The notes: generated by a model not told the origin, from the sequence alone. Shown: positions 1 to 12,863, numbered from the stretch's first letter. The stretch: DNA of 64,000 nucleotides from Camarhynchus parvulus (GCF_901933205.1 NC_044572.1:75141465-75205464), one strand, 5' to 3'. Made by a program: numbers and translations.

Positions 1-3000
1 GGCCTGTTTGTATCACCCTTAACTAGAATTTCCTGTATCCTATCTCTGCTATACCAATATTGAAATACTTACATTTATGCATTTAAGTATGGTCACAATA
101 TATGTGTGTGTTGTTCTGGTCTTTTTTTGTCTTGTGTCTTGTTTAAAGAACATAATGCATTGAAATAAAATTGTGGCATTAAAGAAGCCATGAAATATGA
201 TATAAGGGTTAAAGTTAAAATTATAAAAGAATACTGCACCCTTCCTACAGAGACAGTTAAGCATCATTGTTTGATTTTAGTCCTTTTTTTCCAAAGTCCA
301 GGTATTTTAATGAAGAAATCATCATTTTTCAACACATTTATTTATAAAACTAACAGACTACCAGTAAAACATTTGGAAAGTGTATATGTAGCTACTTGAA
401 TCACATCAGGAGAAGGTTATGATGTAGAGGTGGTGGCTCAGAACTTCCAAATAAGAGAAAGTCTTCTCAAAGAAGAATTGTAAGTCTTGTAACAAAGGTT
501 TGTCAGTCCATAGTGCAGTGGCAGCAGAGGAAGGCAAACAAATGTTTTCTGCTTACATTTTACAGCAAAATTTAGATTTTTCCTCAGAACTGTCTGATTA
601 CCAGTAATGCACCTGAATTTTGGGTTATCAATAAGGAACAGAAGAACGTGATGAAGGAATGACCATGGAGAAAGGAAATTAAACTGTGTATTGTATTACC
701 ATATATCCTTCAATTATTTCAATAATAAATCCCAATTACTTACTTTAAAATATAATTTTTGGATCTCACTGGCTTCAGTACCTTTGTTTTCTTTAAATGA
801 CAGTGGTGTGCTGACTAGTTACATTCTTAAAGCTTGCAATCAGGCTTTCATTCACATTTTAGATGAATCCAAGTCTGAGCTTACGCGAGATATTTGGGCC
901 ATGGAACAATGCAATAGGATTCATGAGTGGAAGTCCTGACTTGTCCTGGTATTTGTCATTTTACCCAGGGATAATCCTCCATGAAGAGAGAATAACTTCT
1001 ACTGCTACTGTTTGATCAGTATAAGCTTTTTACAACACTCAAATAACAGGGAAGGGAGAAGGATAAGCCACCCTGGGTGGCAGGGAGAACTTCAGGACAG
1101 TGAGGATGAAGCCAGGAGAAATCCCAGAAAAAGACATCTTGAAGCCTTCCTGCAGGTGGGTTTCAGTGCTGAGCTCCTGCTGACAGAAGTCCTCTGACTA
1201 AACATCTGGGAAAGTGAGATGTTTTGAGCATACACTATTTCTGTGCTAGGGTGGGGATACAGAATTGGTGAGGATTGTGTAGATGTGGAGTGAGACTCTC
1301 TTGCAGGCTTTCTGAGTGGTGATTTTCACTGCTGCCTTTTACATACTCAAATAATGAGGCAAAAATTAACAGTTTTGGATGTTTTCTTTGACATAGCCCA
1401 GAGTAAATGAGCCCGTATATTTCTGATATTGTGCACACATCTGTCTCCAGCACATTTCTGCTCCCTCAGGTGGTGATTGGCGGATGTATGTACAGGACCA
1501 TGGCAGCCACCCCTGGTGACTGGGGTCATTTTCACAGTTCACACACACTTGTTTTTCTCTTCACACATTGTGCTAACAAATACATAATCCCTGTCATAAA
1601 GTTTACCTGATAAAAAGTAAAAATACAGTTTTCACTGTTAAAAATACCTTCATTTTTATTGTCAGGAAGATAAGAGCTTTAAAAATATGATCTGTACTGT
1701 ATGCTCACCCATATTGTACTATCTCTTATCCAAACTAGACAAATAAAGTGCCATATTGAATTATTTCTCTAGTATGGGGGAAAAAATGCAGCCCCTGGTT
1801 GTCTGATTTTTTCCATAGATACCTGAACTATACACAGTCAACACTGCATTCCAATTTGCAGAACACCAAATATTGTAGTGGGATTAGTTAATATTGTCCA
1901 TGAAAATTTTCAGGTATTTTAATTCAAAAGAAAAATGGACAGAATTTCAGTTTTAAGGTAAAACAATCTCAGAGTTGAAGATCTGCAACTTCATTCCCAC
2001 ATGCAAAAATAGATAACTCAAGATCTTAGGTAGATTTATGTATCTGAGCATCTCAAAACCTCATTTTTCTCCTTAGTGTTTTTCCCCCCCTAATCTCCCA
2101 TCTCTATTTAGGGACTCCCTTCTGACAATGAAGTAGTACTGCAATATGAGACATGGAGGCAAACCTGAACTCCCATATTAACCCTGTTTATTTATTTTGT
2201 TTGCTATTTCATGTTTTGTTTTTCTAGTTCAACATGAGACATATTAGTAAATACACTGTTTTTGTTATTTACCTATGAGTGGAAAAAAATTCCCCTTTTC
2301 TGAAAAATCTCACCTTTGTTTTAGAAGGACTAGAATCTTCTGATACAGAGAATTTTGTGAGACTAGCTCTTTTAAAATCAAGAGGAGTACTCCATAAAGC
2401 AGTATATTCTGAAAATACAACTGAAAAAGTTATGAAAATTGTATTATTGACTAGGCTGATGAATTCCCATGATCTTTTATTTCTACAGATGTTCACATCA
2501 GTTCTGAATGTTTTTCCACTGTATTTGTAAATTAGTTCTACTTTTGAGTAAATTCCCAAGCAGTCCTACAGATGTTATGCCCCAAATCTGCAAAACAGTG
2601 TATCATTTAATCTTAAACCTAATTTCAAGCATATTGAAATACTTTAGATATAAAGCATGCAGCTTTTAAACTACTTTTGTGTAGTGTGTCCATTCTGTAT
2701 GTAGACTAGCAGATGATCCACTGATTACATGCTCACTAAATGAAGAATACAGAGGAAAATTCTGCTAGAAGAATTTAAGATACCGGGAAAAAATATAATG
2801 TCAGGCATTGGCTGAGAGTTTTATCTTAAGGCACATTTTCTCACCTGTACTTTAGTGCAGTGGTGATATACAACATTCAGTGCTGTTCTTTTTTTCTTTT
2901 TTTCCAGCCAGACGCCATAGGAAATACTAATGATCTTTAAAGATGCTTTTTTTCATACACTTGTTGGGTTCTTTTTTTAGGAAGATGCTCACTATGCCTT

Positions 3001-3288
3001 TCTTTTACATTGGTACAAGGGGAAATGTCATGTCACACCTAGGTAATATGACATCTATTTTCTTTTGCTACTGGTCCCTTTCATTAAGCAGATCTTTAGC
3101 TTGTGAACAGAAATTTCATTTTCCTTTCTTGTCTATTTTTCATCTGGGGAACCACACTGATGTAGAATTTTCTTGTTTCACAAATCTTTGCTTATGTTTT
3201 GAAGTACATATGGTGTTGCCCTGGAGAATCATCAGGACCCAATTTTATTGAGTCAGAGATGTACGGAAAAACTATTTACCTTTATTTT

Positions 3289-3327
<39 letters not shown>

Positions 3328-6300
3328 TGACATGTAAATAAAGAATTTTGACATACAGGTAGTCTGTACAGGTAGCTGCTTTTTCTTAGTTCACTGACCT
3401 GAAAAATTAGGACCACCTAAAAAATTACAGTCACAGATTGAAATTTTGATACCCAAATAATTTGACCTTTAGTGATATTATTTCAGAGATAATTGCAGTA
3501 AAGTTGTTCAGCACAAATATAGACATATCTTTGATTAAGATAAGCCTCAGCTATTTAGCTATTTTTCTACATCCAAAATTAAAACAGCATTTAGTATTAT
3601 GTTCCCGGGGAGGGGGAACCATTGAAAAACATTGAAAAGATTTCTTAAAATATGAAATGTTTATAACTAAAGTTTTCACTGAAGATCAATTATTTTTTGC
3701 AACACAGCTATTGCAAACTTCTGTGTGGATTCACTTGGGCACTAACAAATGGATCGGAGGTCAGCTAGGGGACTGCATGATTCTCTTGTGCATATCAAGA
3801 TGATTTTAACAGTGGAGTTCCCACCATGTCAGCATGCAAGAGGAATGTAATTGCAGATGTTTCAACATAGTTAAAATTTTCATATATATTAAATGTTTCC
3901 AGATTTTTGAGGCTTTTGCGTAGACATCTCCCAGTATTTTTATCTTCTCTAATGTGACAAATATCAGCATAGGGTTTATTTTCTTCTAGAAGAGGTTTAA
4001 CACTACAACCTTTACAACACACAACTTGAGTATTTCAAAAGAATAAGGAGAACTAGGTCATGTTCAGGTCACTTGCTATTTCATCTTTCCACCTCTAATC
4101 CCAGCTGGCTTAATCCATTCTTGTTCTTGTCATTAGACTGTTGATGTCTGAGCACCCTGATGACATTGGATGGGTGTACTGCACAGTCAAAGCTGGGGCT
4201 ACTGATCTCTAATCATCTTCAAATTTACTACAGTGGCTTTCACTAATGTGCAGTTTTATTAAGCTACCAGGAAGAACTTGATAAATCATCTTTCTATGCT
4301 TGACAACCCCACTGAGCCTTTAAAAGCCAGGTGATAACACTGAGAAACGGCATTAAATTCTAACAGAAATTAGAATAGAAGGAGGAATATATTTTTGTGC
4401 CTCAGAATATAATTTATATTGCCATTGCTGTAGGTGAAAACATCATTAATGTTTGCAGTCCCATATGGATTTTTCTCACTCTTCAGATCACCTCTGGGAA
4501 AATTATAATCATAGAATGCAGAAGATTTAAGTAAGATCAAGTGAGTGATTGTCTGGCCAAAGAAATGGGAACTGCCCATTTACAGAGGACCTTATTCATC
4601 TCTCCGCATGTGGTGTCAGCCCCAAAGGCGAATATCTAGAGGTGTCTATTCACATCTGGCTCCAGGCACAAGACAAGTGGAGGCCAAAGATCAGGAGTAT
4701 TGGAGAGCTGCTAGGCTTTGGAGGGTCTCACAGTCAGGTAGCTCCCTGAAGCTGTTCCTGCTGCTGTGCAAAGTGGAGGTAATCTGGAGTGAAGACTCCG
4801 AGACACACAAGTTAGTCTGAAGGACCCAGGAAAGGACAGGTATTTCATAAGCAACATAACTGAAATGGCTCATGGAGAAGGTATAACCTTTATGATATAC
4901 CTGTTATTGTTTGTGTTTTTAAAAGCATGGCTTTATTTCAACAAGATGGCAGAGCTGATGGTGGCTCTTCTGAGGGCAGTGCAGAAGGGGTCCAGAGAGC
5001 TCCGTAGCTGGCACTATGCCCTGAGCCATGAGCCAAGTCATGACATGGACATGGCTGTATCAAGTGAGGCTCCATCAGAACCCAGATCTTTTATTCCCTG
5101 TTGGAGGCTCTAGGCAAAATTAGGATCAGTATCAATATCAAAAGGTAAAAAAAAAGAATCGAGCTCTCTGACAAACAGCAGTTTTACATAAATGCGTCTC
5201 CAGTACAAGGGAAGTTGCCTCAGCTTTCTAGAGTTATCTTGAGGTATCTAAAAGTTCAGAATTTTGGTTTCAGTCTGCAGAGTACTATGCTAGGCAAGTG
5301 TGATACTTTTGCAGAGGAAAAAAAAGCTAGAAGAAGGGGAAAATAACTTTGCCTCTCCTGATTTTATATTGCAATTTGTTTAACCCTTGAAAATTATCTT
5401 TGAGGAGATTTTTTGGCTAGAGTGGGAAACTAAACAGAGAAGCTCTGTGTTAAATTTCAGCTGAATATTATTTGAAATTGAGGTGATATATTACAACCTG
5501 AAAAGAAGAGTTTAAAAAATAGGGGGAAAATGTTGCTTCAAGGAAAAAAAAAAAAAAAAAGAGAGAAACAAAAATTCATATCACATCACTCTAAACTGTG
5601 ATGCATCAGAAGCATCAGTATGGGACGACATGTATTTACTACCTCTCAGTGTGCTGTTCCAATGTCTTTGTACTTTCTGCTCTGTGTAATCATCACTCCC
5701 TGTTGGATTCCATGTAAATTCCAAGTTCAAGCAATACTTATTTCTTCTGGAAGCATTTCACTCTACAAAACTACTGCACAAAGTGATACAATATTCCCAT
5801 TGCTCAGTGGTCCCCTTTTTCTTGCAGCCTTATCTTTCAGCCCTCAGGGACTGAAGCTGCATCTGCTGTGGAGCTGTTTCTGTAATAGCTCTCTGAGAGC
5901 CTATTCCAGGTAGTCTCTAATTAGACACACCCAGATGGTGGGCACCGAGCAGATGTCCTGCCAGCTTGGGGTGGATATGGAAGAAAGTTTTCTCTTGGCT
6001 CCCCGTAGTTTGTCTTTCTAATGCTTTTTTCCCCTCGATTTTTCCTCACAGTGAGCATTTGAAATGTTTGCTCACCATTTCTAACATATGAAGCAAACGT
6101 AGGCACAGTAATCTAAGGTACTAAACATTCACAGTGTTTGGTGTAGTCTGAAGCCTAGACATATTGAACTCATGTTACCCACACGCTGTCACAAAAGAAA
6201 CTGCTCACTTGTGCTTTGATACACAATGCTTATCAGCAATTAAGATTTTATTCTTGGAAACTAATTAACAATTATGTTAATACTTCCAGAGACATAAATA

Positions 6301-6890
6301 AGCACACTCAATCATGTCTGTGTAGCCAGCCTTGCAGATGAAATGAATGCAGCTATCTGGAATAGAGTCTGATATTTTCAGTCACATGAGTCACATAAGA
6401 AGAAGATCTCCAAAGAGTACAAAACAGTTATTTTCTGACAGCTTCTTTTCACAGTAGAACTGTACTTTAAATGTTTAGCCATATCTGACACTGAAAAGGT
6501 TTTGAGGCAGAATATTTACTTACCCAGCAATTTGACCATCATGTTCACAGTGCTGCGTTTCATGCTCCATTTGCCATAAATGTTGACGTGTTTTTCACAG
6601 TATTTGGGGCAATGACAATTTTAATTAAAAAGTTTCCCTATTATTCCTTCACCTTTCTAAATGTTATCATGTACAGAACAGCTAAAAAAAAAAAAGCTCA
6701 AGTGGATTTGCAATAGTGTCCTGTAATCACTTATGTTTCAAGAGATTTAAAAAATCAGTCCTCAGATATCATCTCTCTATCATATTGTCTTTTTTTAAAT
6801 ACAATTATTTAATTTATTAAAAAGCAATTATCACAAAATGGGTGTGCATCAGACAATATGATAGAAAAATTTATAAAATATGTAACTTAG
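1..6890. other. Intronic sequence, no gene recognised
   Basis: AT-rich non-coding DNA, inferred to be part of the very large intron upstream of the first cadherin exon seen here. Reading frames are short and none resembles a known protein. Content seen is a 34-nt T run (3292-3325), a 17-nt A run (5544-5560) and a somewhat GC-richer patch around 4545-5110 that I do not recognise. No exon with flanking splice signals was identified. Confidence 0.6.
3292..3325. repeat. Poly(T) tract, 34 nt
   Basis: An uninterrupted run of 34 T on the + strand. It could be the poly(A) tail of a minus-strand retrocopy, but the adjacent sequence shows no recognisable retrogene or LINE 3' end, so a simple homopolymer is the safer call. 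Confidence 0.9.
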
Positions 6891-7210
6891 GAACTTGTGC
6901 TGGTTTTGGCTGGGGTAGAATTAATTTTATTCACAGAGATTTGTATGGGGTTGTGGTTTGGATTTGTGCTGAAAACAGGGTTGATAATACTTTCTGAGTA
7001 TTTTTGGTTTTGTTATTGATGAGCAATAGCAAAAGATGCTTTTATTATCGCTGAGCAGGGCTTACACAGAGACAAGTCTTTTTCTGCTTTTCACACTGCC
7101 ACACTGCTGAGGGAGCTGCGGGTGCCTGGGAGGCTGGGAGAAGACACAGCCACAAGTGGTGAGCCAAACTGACCAAAGGGATATTCCAAACCATATGAAA
7201 TCATGCTCAG

Positions 7211-7217
7211 TATATAA
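7211..7217 (+). promoter_or_regulatory. LTR TATA box
   Basis: TATATAA lies about two-thirds of the way from the LTR start to its polyadenylation signal, the position expected for the U3 promoter. Current activity cannot be judged from sequence. Confidence 0.55.
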
Positions 7218-7431
7218 ATTTCAGGGAAGAAGGAGAAAGTGGGTGAACATTTGCAGTGATGGTGTTTGTCTTTTAAAATCACTGTTCTGTGTCATGGAGT
7301 TATCTATGTCATCTCCCTGCACTCCTGGCGATGGAAACCTGCCTGGAGATGCTCTCCTGCCTGTCCTCGGGAAACAGTGAATTGATTCTTTTTTTTTCTC
7401 TTTGCTTGTGTGCATGGCTTTTGCTTTCCCT

Positions 7432-7437
7432 ATTAAA
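7432..7437 (+). promoter_or_regulatory. LTR polyadenylation signal ATTAAA
   Basis: ATTAAA, about 130 bp before the LTR end, is the common variant of AATAAA and sits where the R region would end. Confidence 0.5.
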
Positions 7438-7564
7438 CTGTCTTTATCTCAACCCATGACTTTTCTACCTTTTGTTCTTCTGATTCTCCCGCCAGGTCTA
7501 CTGGTAACGGGGTGAGCGAGTGGCTGTGCAGGATTTGGTGTCTGGCTGGGGTTAAACCACAACA

Positions 7565-7691
7565 GTCCACTTTGGACAATTACAAAACACCTTCTCTGTA
7601 TTATCAACCCTGCGTACAGCACAAATCCAAAACATAGCCTATACAAGCCACTGTGATGAAAATTAAATCTATCCCAGCCAAAACCAGCACA
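7565..7691 (-). repeat. Inverted copy of the LTR 5' end
   Basis: Read on the minus strand from 7691, this block repeats the LTR start, including the ...gttttggatttgtgctg... and ...cagggttgataatac... segments. It then diverges near the junction at about 7565-7590. It is more diverged from 6896-7020 internally than at the tip, so it may come from a different LTR copy rather than an exact duplication of its neighbour. Confidence 0.75.
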
Positions 7692-7696
7692 GAACT

Positions 7697-10205
7697 GAAG
7701 ATAAATTTGAAGCATGGAAGGCTGCCTTTGTGAATCAGAATGCTTTTCTTGAGGAGGTTTTGAAAACAACTTTACAAACTTCCCTGTCAAGAAGCACAAC
7801 TAAAATATGTTTACATCATTATTTTGGGGATATTTGCATAATATTATATTTTTACAATCCATATTCTTGCACACTACTTTCTGATTTGGTATTTCTTGGA
7901 AGAAAGTATTTAAAACTCTTATCTTTAAATATCTTGTTATTTTTTAATGTCTTGTATGAGAAAGAATTACACTGTTTTTTAATTGATAAATATGTAAGTT
8001 CTCCACAGAGAAATAGAAGGAGAAGGAAGGAAGGAAGGAAGGAAGGAAGGAAGGAAGGAAGGAAGGAAGGAAGGAAGGAAGGAAGGAAGGAAGGAAGGAA
8101 GGAAGGAAGGAAGGAAGGAAGGAAGGAAGGAAGGAAGGAAGGAAGGAAGGAAGGAAGGAAGGAAGGACTCAAAACCCAAACCAATAACATAATCTCTGAG
8201 AATTAGATTTTGCAAGAGAAACAAGGAAAAGTGACTCAATTTTTCTTCTGACCATTATGGAGTTGTTGAGACCATCTGAAAATATACATACAGCCATTTT
8301 AAAAGCCATATTATCACTAACTATTTTGCATTTAGTTATACTTTCAGACTCCCAAACTTTTACCCAACTGAAATTAGAACTCCAAAATTCTTGAAATGCA
8401 CCCATGACTAGTGAAAATGTATTATTATACACAGCTACAATATATACAGTGAAAAGCTTTTAATCTCGACATCCACTGAAGCCAAGTCAGTGACGCTAAC
8501 CACTGAAAATACAGTTTAATGAAATTAATAAACAGAGATAACTGGCAATGATTCAATGCATTCTGGATAGCCAATGCAATTGTGCTTCTGATAGCATTTT
8601 TTGAAATGTGTGTTAAAGGCCATTGTCAGGCAATTGCTGCAAAAAATAATTACATTAATTGAAAATGTTGCTGTGTCTCAAAAGTATCATCCCCATATTT
8701 GAGCAAGTAGAAATAATGGCATATTAAGTCCTTATCTGGTTTATGGGCAAAACATCTGTCTTGGATTGAACATTTACTGCAGGCTGCTCAAGCCAGGCTG
8801 GAGAACATTGCACTGGGTTCAGGAGCAGAGAGCTCTCAGCCAATGTCCTGGCAACTTGGCTGTGCAAAATCTGACCTAGAGAAGATGGTAAGTGCAGGTA
8901 TGGCAGTACATGTCAGTGAGCACCTAAGGATACTACATCTCCTGATTACAGGGCACAAGAGCAGACACAGAGCTCTGCAGGCCATACTCTTCGCTGCTGT
9001 TAACCTTGCCAGCAAGTGGCAGCAACGTGGTGCAGTGGTTGCTTGGCTGTGATGTAAGACATCAAAAGTAACAAAAAAACCAGTATGCTCTCTTCCTGGG
9101 ATAGTTGATCTTGTCATTGTAACTTTTTTGCTTTTTCAAACTAATCAACCTCTTCTTCATCTCAGTGCAGCAAGACATTAAATAAGAAGACCTAACTAGG
9201 TAATTTTAGATAGCTTAGTTCAGGGGTAGAGGAGGTTGTGGTGCAATGCATGTAATCTCTCTGCATCACTGCTTCTACTGTTATTTCTACTGTTGGTGTG
9301 ATGCTCCTTTTTGTGTTTTAGCTGACCTTCTGTCTCTCTGCTCTTTAGCATTTAGTACCTTCCAAAAATAGCAATAGTGAAAACTTAAAAGCCACCATGG
9401 TCCTTATAAATGTAATTATAACTAAACATAATTTTCCCTTTGTCTTTTAAATGAAACTGATGAAATGTACATAGTCATTGATCTTAAATGACTGCTAGCT
9501 CACATAATCAGAGAAGAAGAGAATATTCACCATAAGCCTTAGTTATGTCTATGTTATTAAATTATCTTTGCTAGTTAGCCTATTATTTTGTGCTCTGAGT
9601 CCTTTCTCTTCCTGCCTCTCCTTTCATTCTTATCTGCTTTCCCTGAGAGTAAGTTACATATCTGATTAAACGGTAATTAGTGTCTTCAGTGGGGCTGCAT
9701 GTGTGTAACTGAGAATAGAATTTTGCCTAAACAATTTTTAAAATCAAATATGTAATAATTAAAGGAAACTGAAGTGGTGACTGGTTTTTAATATGATGAC
9801 CTAAAAATCCAAGTAATTGACAGCAAGTTTTCTGAAGAAAAGAAAAGAAAAAGAAAAAATTCTTTTCTAAGCAGGGGAGGAGAGGACACAGCACATATCA
9901 TGTTTGGTGAGTTGTCCTTCCATATTTAATTTTAATTTGATAAAAATCAGATATGTGCATATTAAAGAGAAAGTAAAAATAAATTCAAGTACAGAAGTAC
10001 GTATTTAAATTTAATTTAAAATTAAACTCAGAGTCTTCTAATTGCTTTTCTCTTTTTCAATTATACCTTACAGCATATTCATCATGTAATTATTTTTACT
10101 GCAACATTTAAGTAGCATGATTCTTATCACTTTAAGTGACTGCAGAGGGCTGGGAAAAGAGAAATGACCTGCCTGGGTTCTGAAAAGGCATTTGAAAAGA
10201 CATCT
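7697..10205. other. Intronic sequence with a long microsatellite
   Basis: Non-coding AT-rich DNA. The main landmark is the AAGG microsatellite at 8022-8167. The long reading frames spanning it on both strands are artefacts of the 4-bp repeat. A modestly GC-richer patch at 8770-9060 was not recognised. Confidence 0.6.
8022..8167. repeat. (AAGG)n tetranucleotide microsatellite, ~36 copies
   Basis: About 146 bp of uninterrupted GAAG/AAGG units on the + strand, giving a purine-only strand over its whole length. No variant unit is visible, which suggests recent expansion or an assembly-collapsed locus. The repeat is intronic. Confidence 0.95.
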
Positions 10206-10739
10206 TCATTTAGTTAGCTGTTTGACAGGTAGCCAGCTGCCTGCAAGTTGAATTCCTGTGTTGCTTGGGAGGCCGCAGGTGTCACCTGACAAAGCCCACA
10301 GAGAAAGAGCAGAGGACAGAAACTGGAGTGGGCAGAGGGTACACCAGGTTGCAGCCGCGGCTGTAGCACTCCTCATTCTCTGTGGCCCTGACGAACTGTC
10401 TGCTTTTCTGTCCCAGAGTGGCTCTGTAACAAGGTGCTGATAACCATCTGTCAGCAGTCCCACAGCTTTATCCCTGGTAAGCGAATGGGAGTAGCGGGGA
10501 ATTGCATCTAGGTAGATACATACTGAAAAGGAGGACAAAGGTCTTCCTAGCCTTTCTGTGGTCTTGATATCTCTTGCAGAGGCTTTTCTTTTTCTTAGGG
10601 TAAAAAAGGATGGAAGTTTGTTGTTAAATATACTTACATGAAGGTATGATTTGGTAAGTCTTTCTTGTACGCCATATGGTGACATACCAATAACTTGCCA
10701 AAGATAAATCATTAGCTTTCTCTGCTTTACACCAAGCAA
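10206..10739 (-). other. 177-codon open reading frame, function unknown
   Basis: This is the longest open frame in the window that does not come from a recognised repeat. It runs on the minus strand from an ATG at 10739 to a stop at 10206. The product has a basic N-terminal half (an RKRKASARD stretch near residues 48-56) and an alanine/leucine-rich C-terminal half. I recognise no domain, signal peptide or membrane segment. Composition across 10240-10540 is GC-richer, with CpG clusters such as gccgcggc, unlike the surrounding AT-rich intron, so it may belong to an unrecognised repeat. It lies antisense within the inferred cadherin intron. I consider a real gene unlikely. Confidence 0.2.
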
Positions 10740-11315
10740 AATACAGCAAACATGCCAGCAGTCAGTTGTGGAGATAACTGCATGAGCATTGGCTTTATCA
10801 AACCACGAGTCCAGAGAAACTACAATAAATTATGTGGAGTAGAACTTCTGACTTCATGTTTGGAGAAGAGGCATTACTTCTGCAGAAAAAACCAAGTTCT
10901 TATCAAAAGGAAAAAAGTCTTTAAGTTGCTTATTGTATTATCATTCAACTAAATTAATTTTGTGCAAATACAGAAGAAGCACAATGCATTCACAAATATG
11001 GGACCATACTTTACAAAATTTGTTGGAGCATGAGTTGATTTCTAGTGCTGCTGCTTCTAACACAGTGGTATTTGTTAGGAAAATCTCATGGTCAAAGGCC
11101 CTATGTGGATTAACAACATGTGTTCAATTCTTGTGTTTCATCTGTAAGGGACATAGGATCTGAAATCTCATCATTTGCATACTTCTGTTTTCTAGCTAAG
11201 GATCAGCTCTGATCAGAAGTATTTGTCGACACACTGTATGGGCTACATACTAATTACAGTAACACACCTGCCATTTTCAGTTCTTTCCTTTTTTGAGTTT
11301 CCACATGACCTAGAA

Positions 11316-11952
11316 GTGTGCACTTCCAGCCCAGAAGGCCAACCATGTCCTGGGCTGCATCCAAAGCAGCATGGCCAGCAGGGCAAGGGATGGGATCCTG
11401 CCCCTCTGTTCTGCTCTGATGAGAACCCACCTGCAGTATTACATCCAGCTCTTGGGGTCCCCAGCAGAGAAAGGACATGGACCTACTGGAGCATGTCCAG
11501 GAGAGGGCCATGACGATGATCAGAGGGCTGGATCACCTCTCCTATAAAGACAGGTGGAAAGAGCTGGGGTTGTTCAGTCCAGAGAAGAGAAGACTCTGGG
11601 GAGACCATTGAGAACCTTCCAGTACCTAAAAGAAGCCCGCAAGAAAGCTGGAGAGGGACTCTTCACAAGGGCATGAAGTCATAGGACAAGAGGTAATGGC
11701 TTCAGACTGAAAGAGAGTAGAATTAGATTGGATATTAAGAAATCCAGAAGAAATTCTTTACTGTCAGGGTAGAGAGACACTGGAACAGGTTGCCCAGAGG
11801 AGTCCAGGCTGCCTCATCCCTGGAAGTTTCAGGGTTTGATGGGTCTTTGAGCAACCTGGCCTAGGGAAATGTGTCCCTGCCCACAGCAGGGCTGCTGGAA
11901 CTAGATGATCTTTAAGATCCCTTCCAACTCAAACCGTTCTATCATTCTATAA
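11316..11952 (+). mobile_element. CR1 LINE fragment, 3' portion
   Basis: The sequence starts near a gccaaccatgtcctgggctgcatc segment, typical of the end of the CR1 reverse-transcriptase ORF. It runs through the conserved 3' tail (ctggatcacctctcctataaagacagg..., gatcccttccaactcaaac) and ends in the short ttctatcattctat repeat that CR1 uses instead of poly(A). The copy is 5'-truncated with frame breaks, so it is not mobile. CR1 is the dominant LINE of bird genomes. Confidence 0.9.
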
Positions 11953-12863
11953 GGAAATCTGTCTTACTGTAACATAGCTTAAAGTAAAAGGCTATTACAT
12001 AGTTTCTTATAGAGAAGTGCACGAATTTCTTATTACCAGGTGATGAGGGCAGAAAAAAAGGCCGAATTATTATGCTTGTTTCAATATTTCTTTGTAATGA
12101 TTGGAATACAAATGCATCTTTTAGTGCATTATAATCAGGAAATAAAAGGGATGAAAAATGAGATACCATTAGGATGGTGTCTTTCTAATGGTCACATATT
12201 GTTAAATCCAGTTAAGAATATAAAGTTTACAAAACCTGGAGAGAGAAAAGTTTAAATAAACATATAATTTCAGATATACACTTGCAATGACATTGAAAGA
12301 CTTATCTGTTAAAGTGAGTCCTGCCCCACACCATTAGTAGAGGGTGTATGGAGTCTTTAGTCTGTGGGGTTTGCTGTCAGAAAAATTCCTTGGTGATTTG
12401 TGCAACAGTCTCTATAAACATAATTCGTTAGTCACTGCCAATAACAGTCATAAAGTCTAAAAATGGCAGAAATAGTTTACTTTAATTGCTTTATTTTGGT
12501 TTAAACCACTGAATTTTTGCGTATTTAAGGAACTCTGGATGAAGACCCACTTATCTTGACACAAGGGCACCGGTGTACCTGAAACAAAGTATGTCCCACA
12601 GTTACAGAGTCTGGCTCAGAATATCACACAGAAGTTAATGTCTTTAGTCAAGCTATCTGACATCTTTCATTTCTTCTTTGTTGACAAGGACTTACTGCAA
12701 GGGTGCTTCTGCTTAACCTTTCTTGCACTGCCACTGTTCTTTAGTTAGATGCATTCCCCCAGTGAAAATAAGGAGTAATGAAAACATAAGTCATCCTTTG
12801 CAACAGAGTCTAGGGGTAGCAACTAATTTCAGTGAAAGCAAATTAAAAAAAAATATGTGTGTG

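Larger units (their letters stand above)
6896..7564 (+). repeat. Avian ERV long terminal repeat (solo type)
   Basis: The sequence opens TGTGCTGGTTTTGGCTGGG and closes with a ctggggttaaaccacaaca end, both familiar from abundant LTRs of songbird endogenous retroviruses. It holds a TATA box at 7211-7217 and an ATTAAA polyadenylation signal at 7432-7437 followed by a T/C-rich stretch, in the order expected for U3-R-U5. The reading frames across it (for example 7449-7799 on the minus strand) are incidental. The subfamily name was not determined. Confidence 0.8.
6891..7696 (+). mobile_element. Foldback LTR element with 5-bp target-site duplication
   Basis: The whole unit is bounded by GAACT at 6891-6895 and again at 7692-7696, a 5-bp direct repeat like the target duplications made by ERV integrases. 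Inside it, 6896-7564 reads as a complete LTR running TG...CA. Positions 7565-7691 are an inverted copy of the first ~120 bp of that LTR, so the element starts and ends with complementary termini (TGTGCTGGTTTTGGCTGGG / CCCAGCCAAAACCAGCACA). Over the outer 33 bp the two termini differ at two positions by eye. An ordinary solo LTR would have the second GAACT at 7565, but GTCCA is there instead. The composite therefore appears to have been inserted, or rearranged, as one unit. No retroviral coding sequence is present. Confidence 0.75.

Noticed and set aside
7449..7799. 116-codon minus-strand frame
   Set aside because: It lies across the LTR end and inverted arm. It has no retroviral or host domain and is antisense to the LTR.
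7730..8239. Long frames with Arg-Lys-Glu-Gly repeats (+) and Leu-Pro-Ser-Phe repeats (-)
   Set aside because: They are six-frame translations of the AAGG microsatellite. The repeat length is free of stops by composition, and the flanks show no coding signal.
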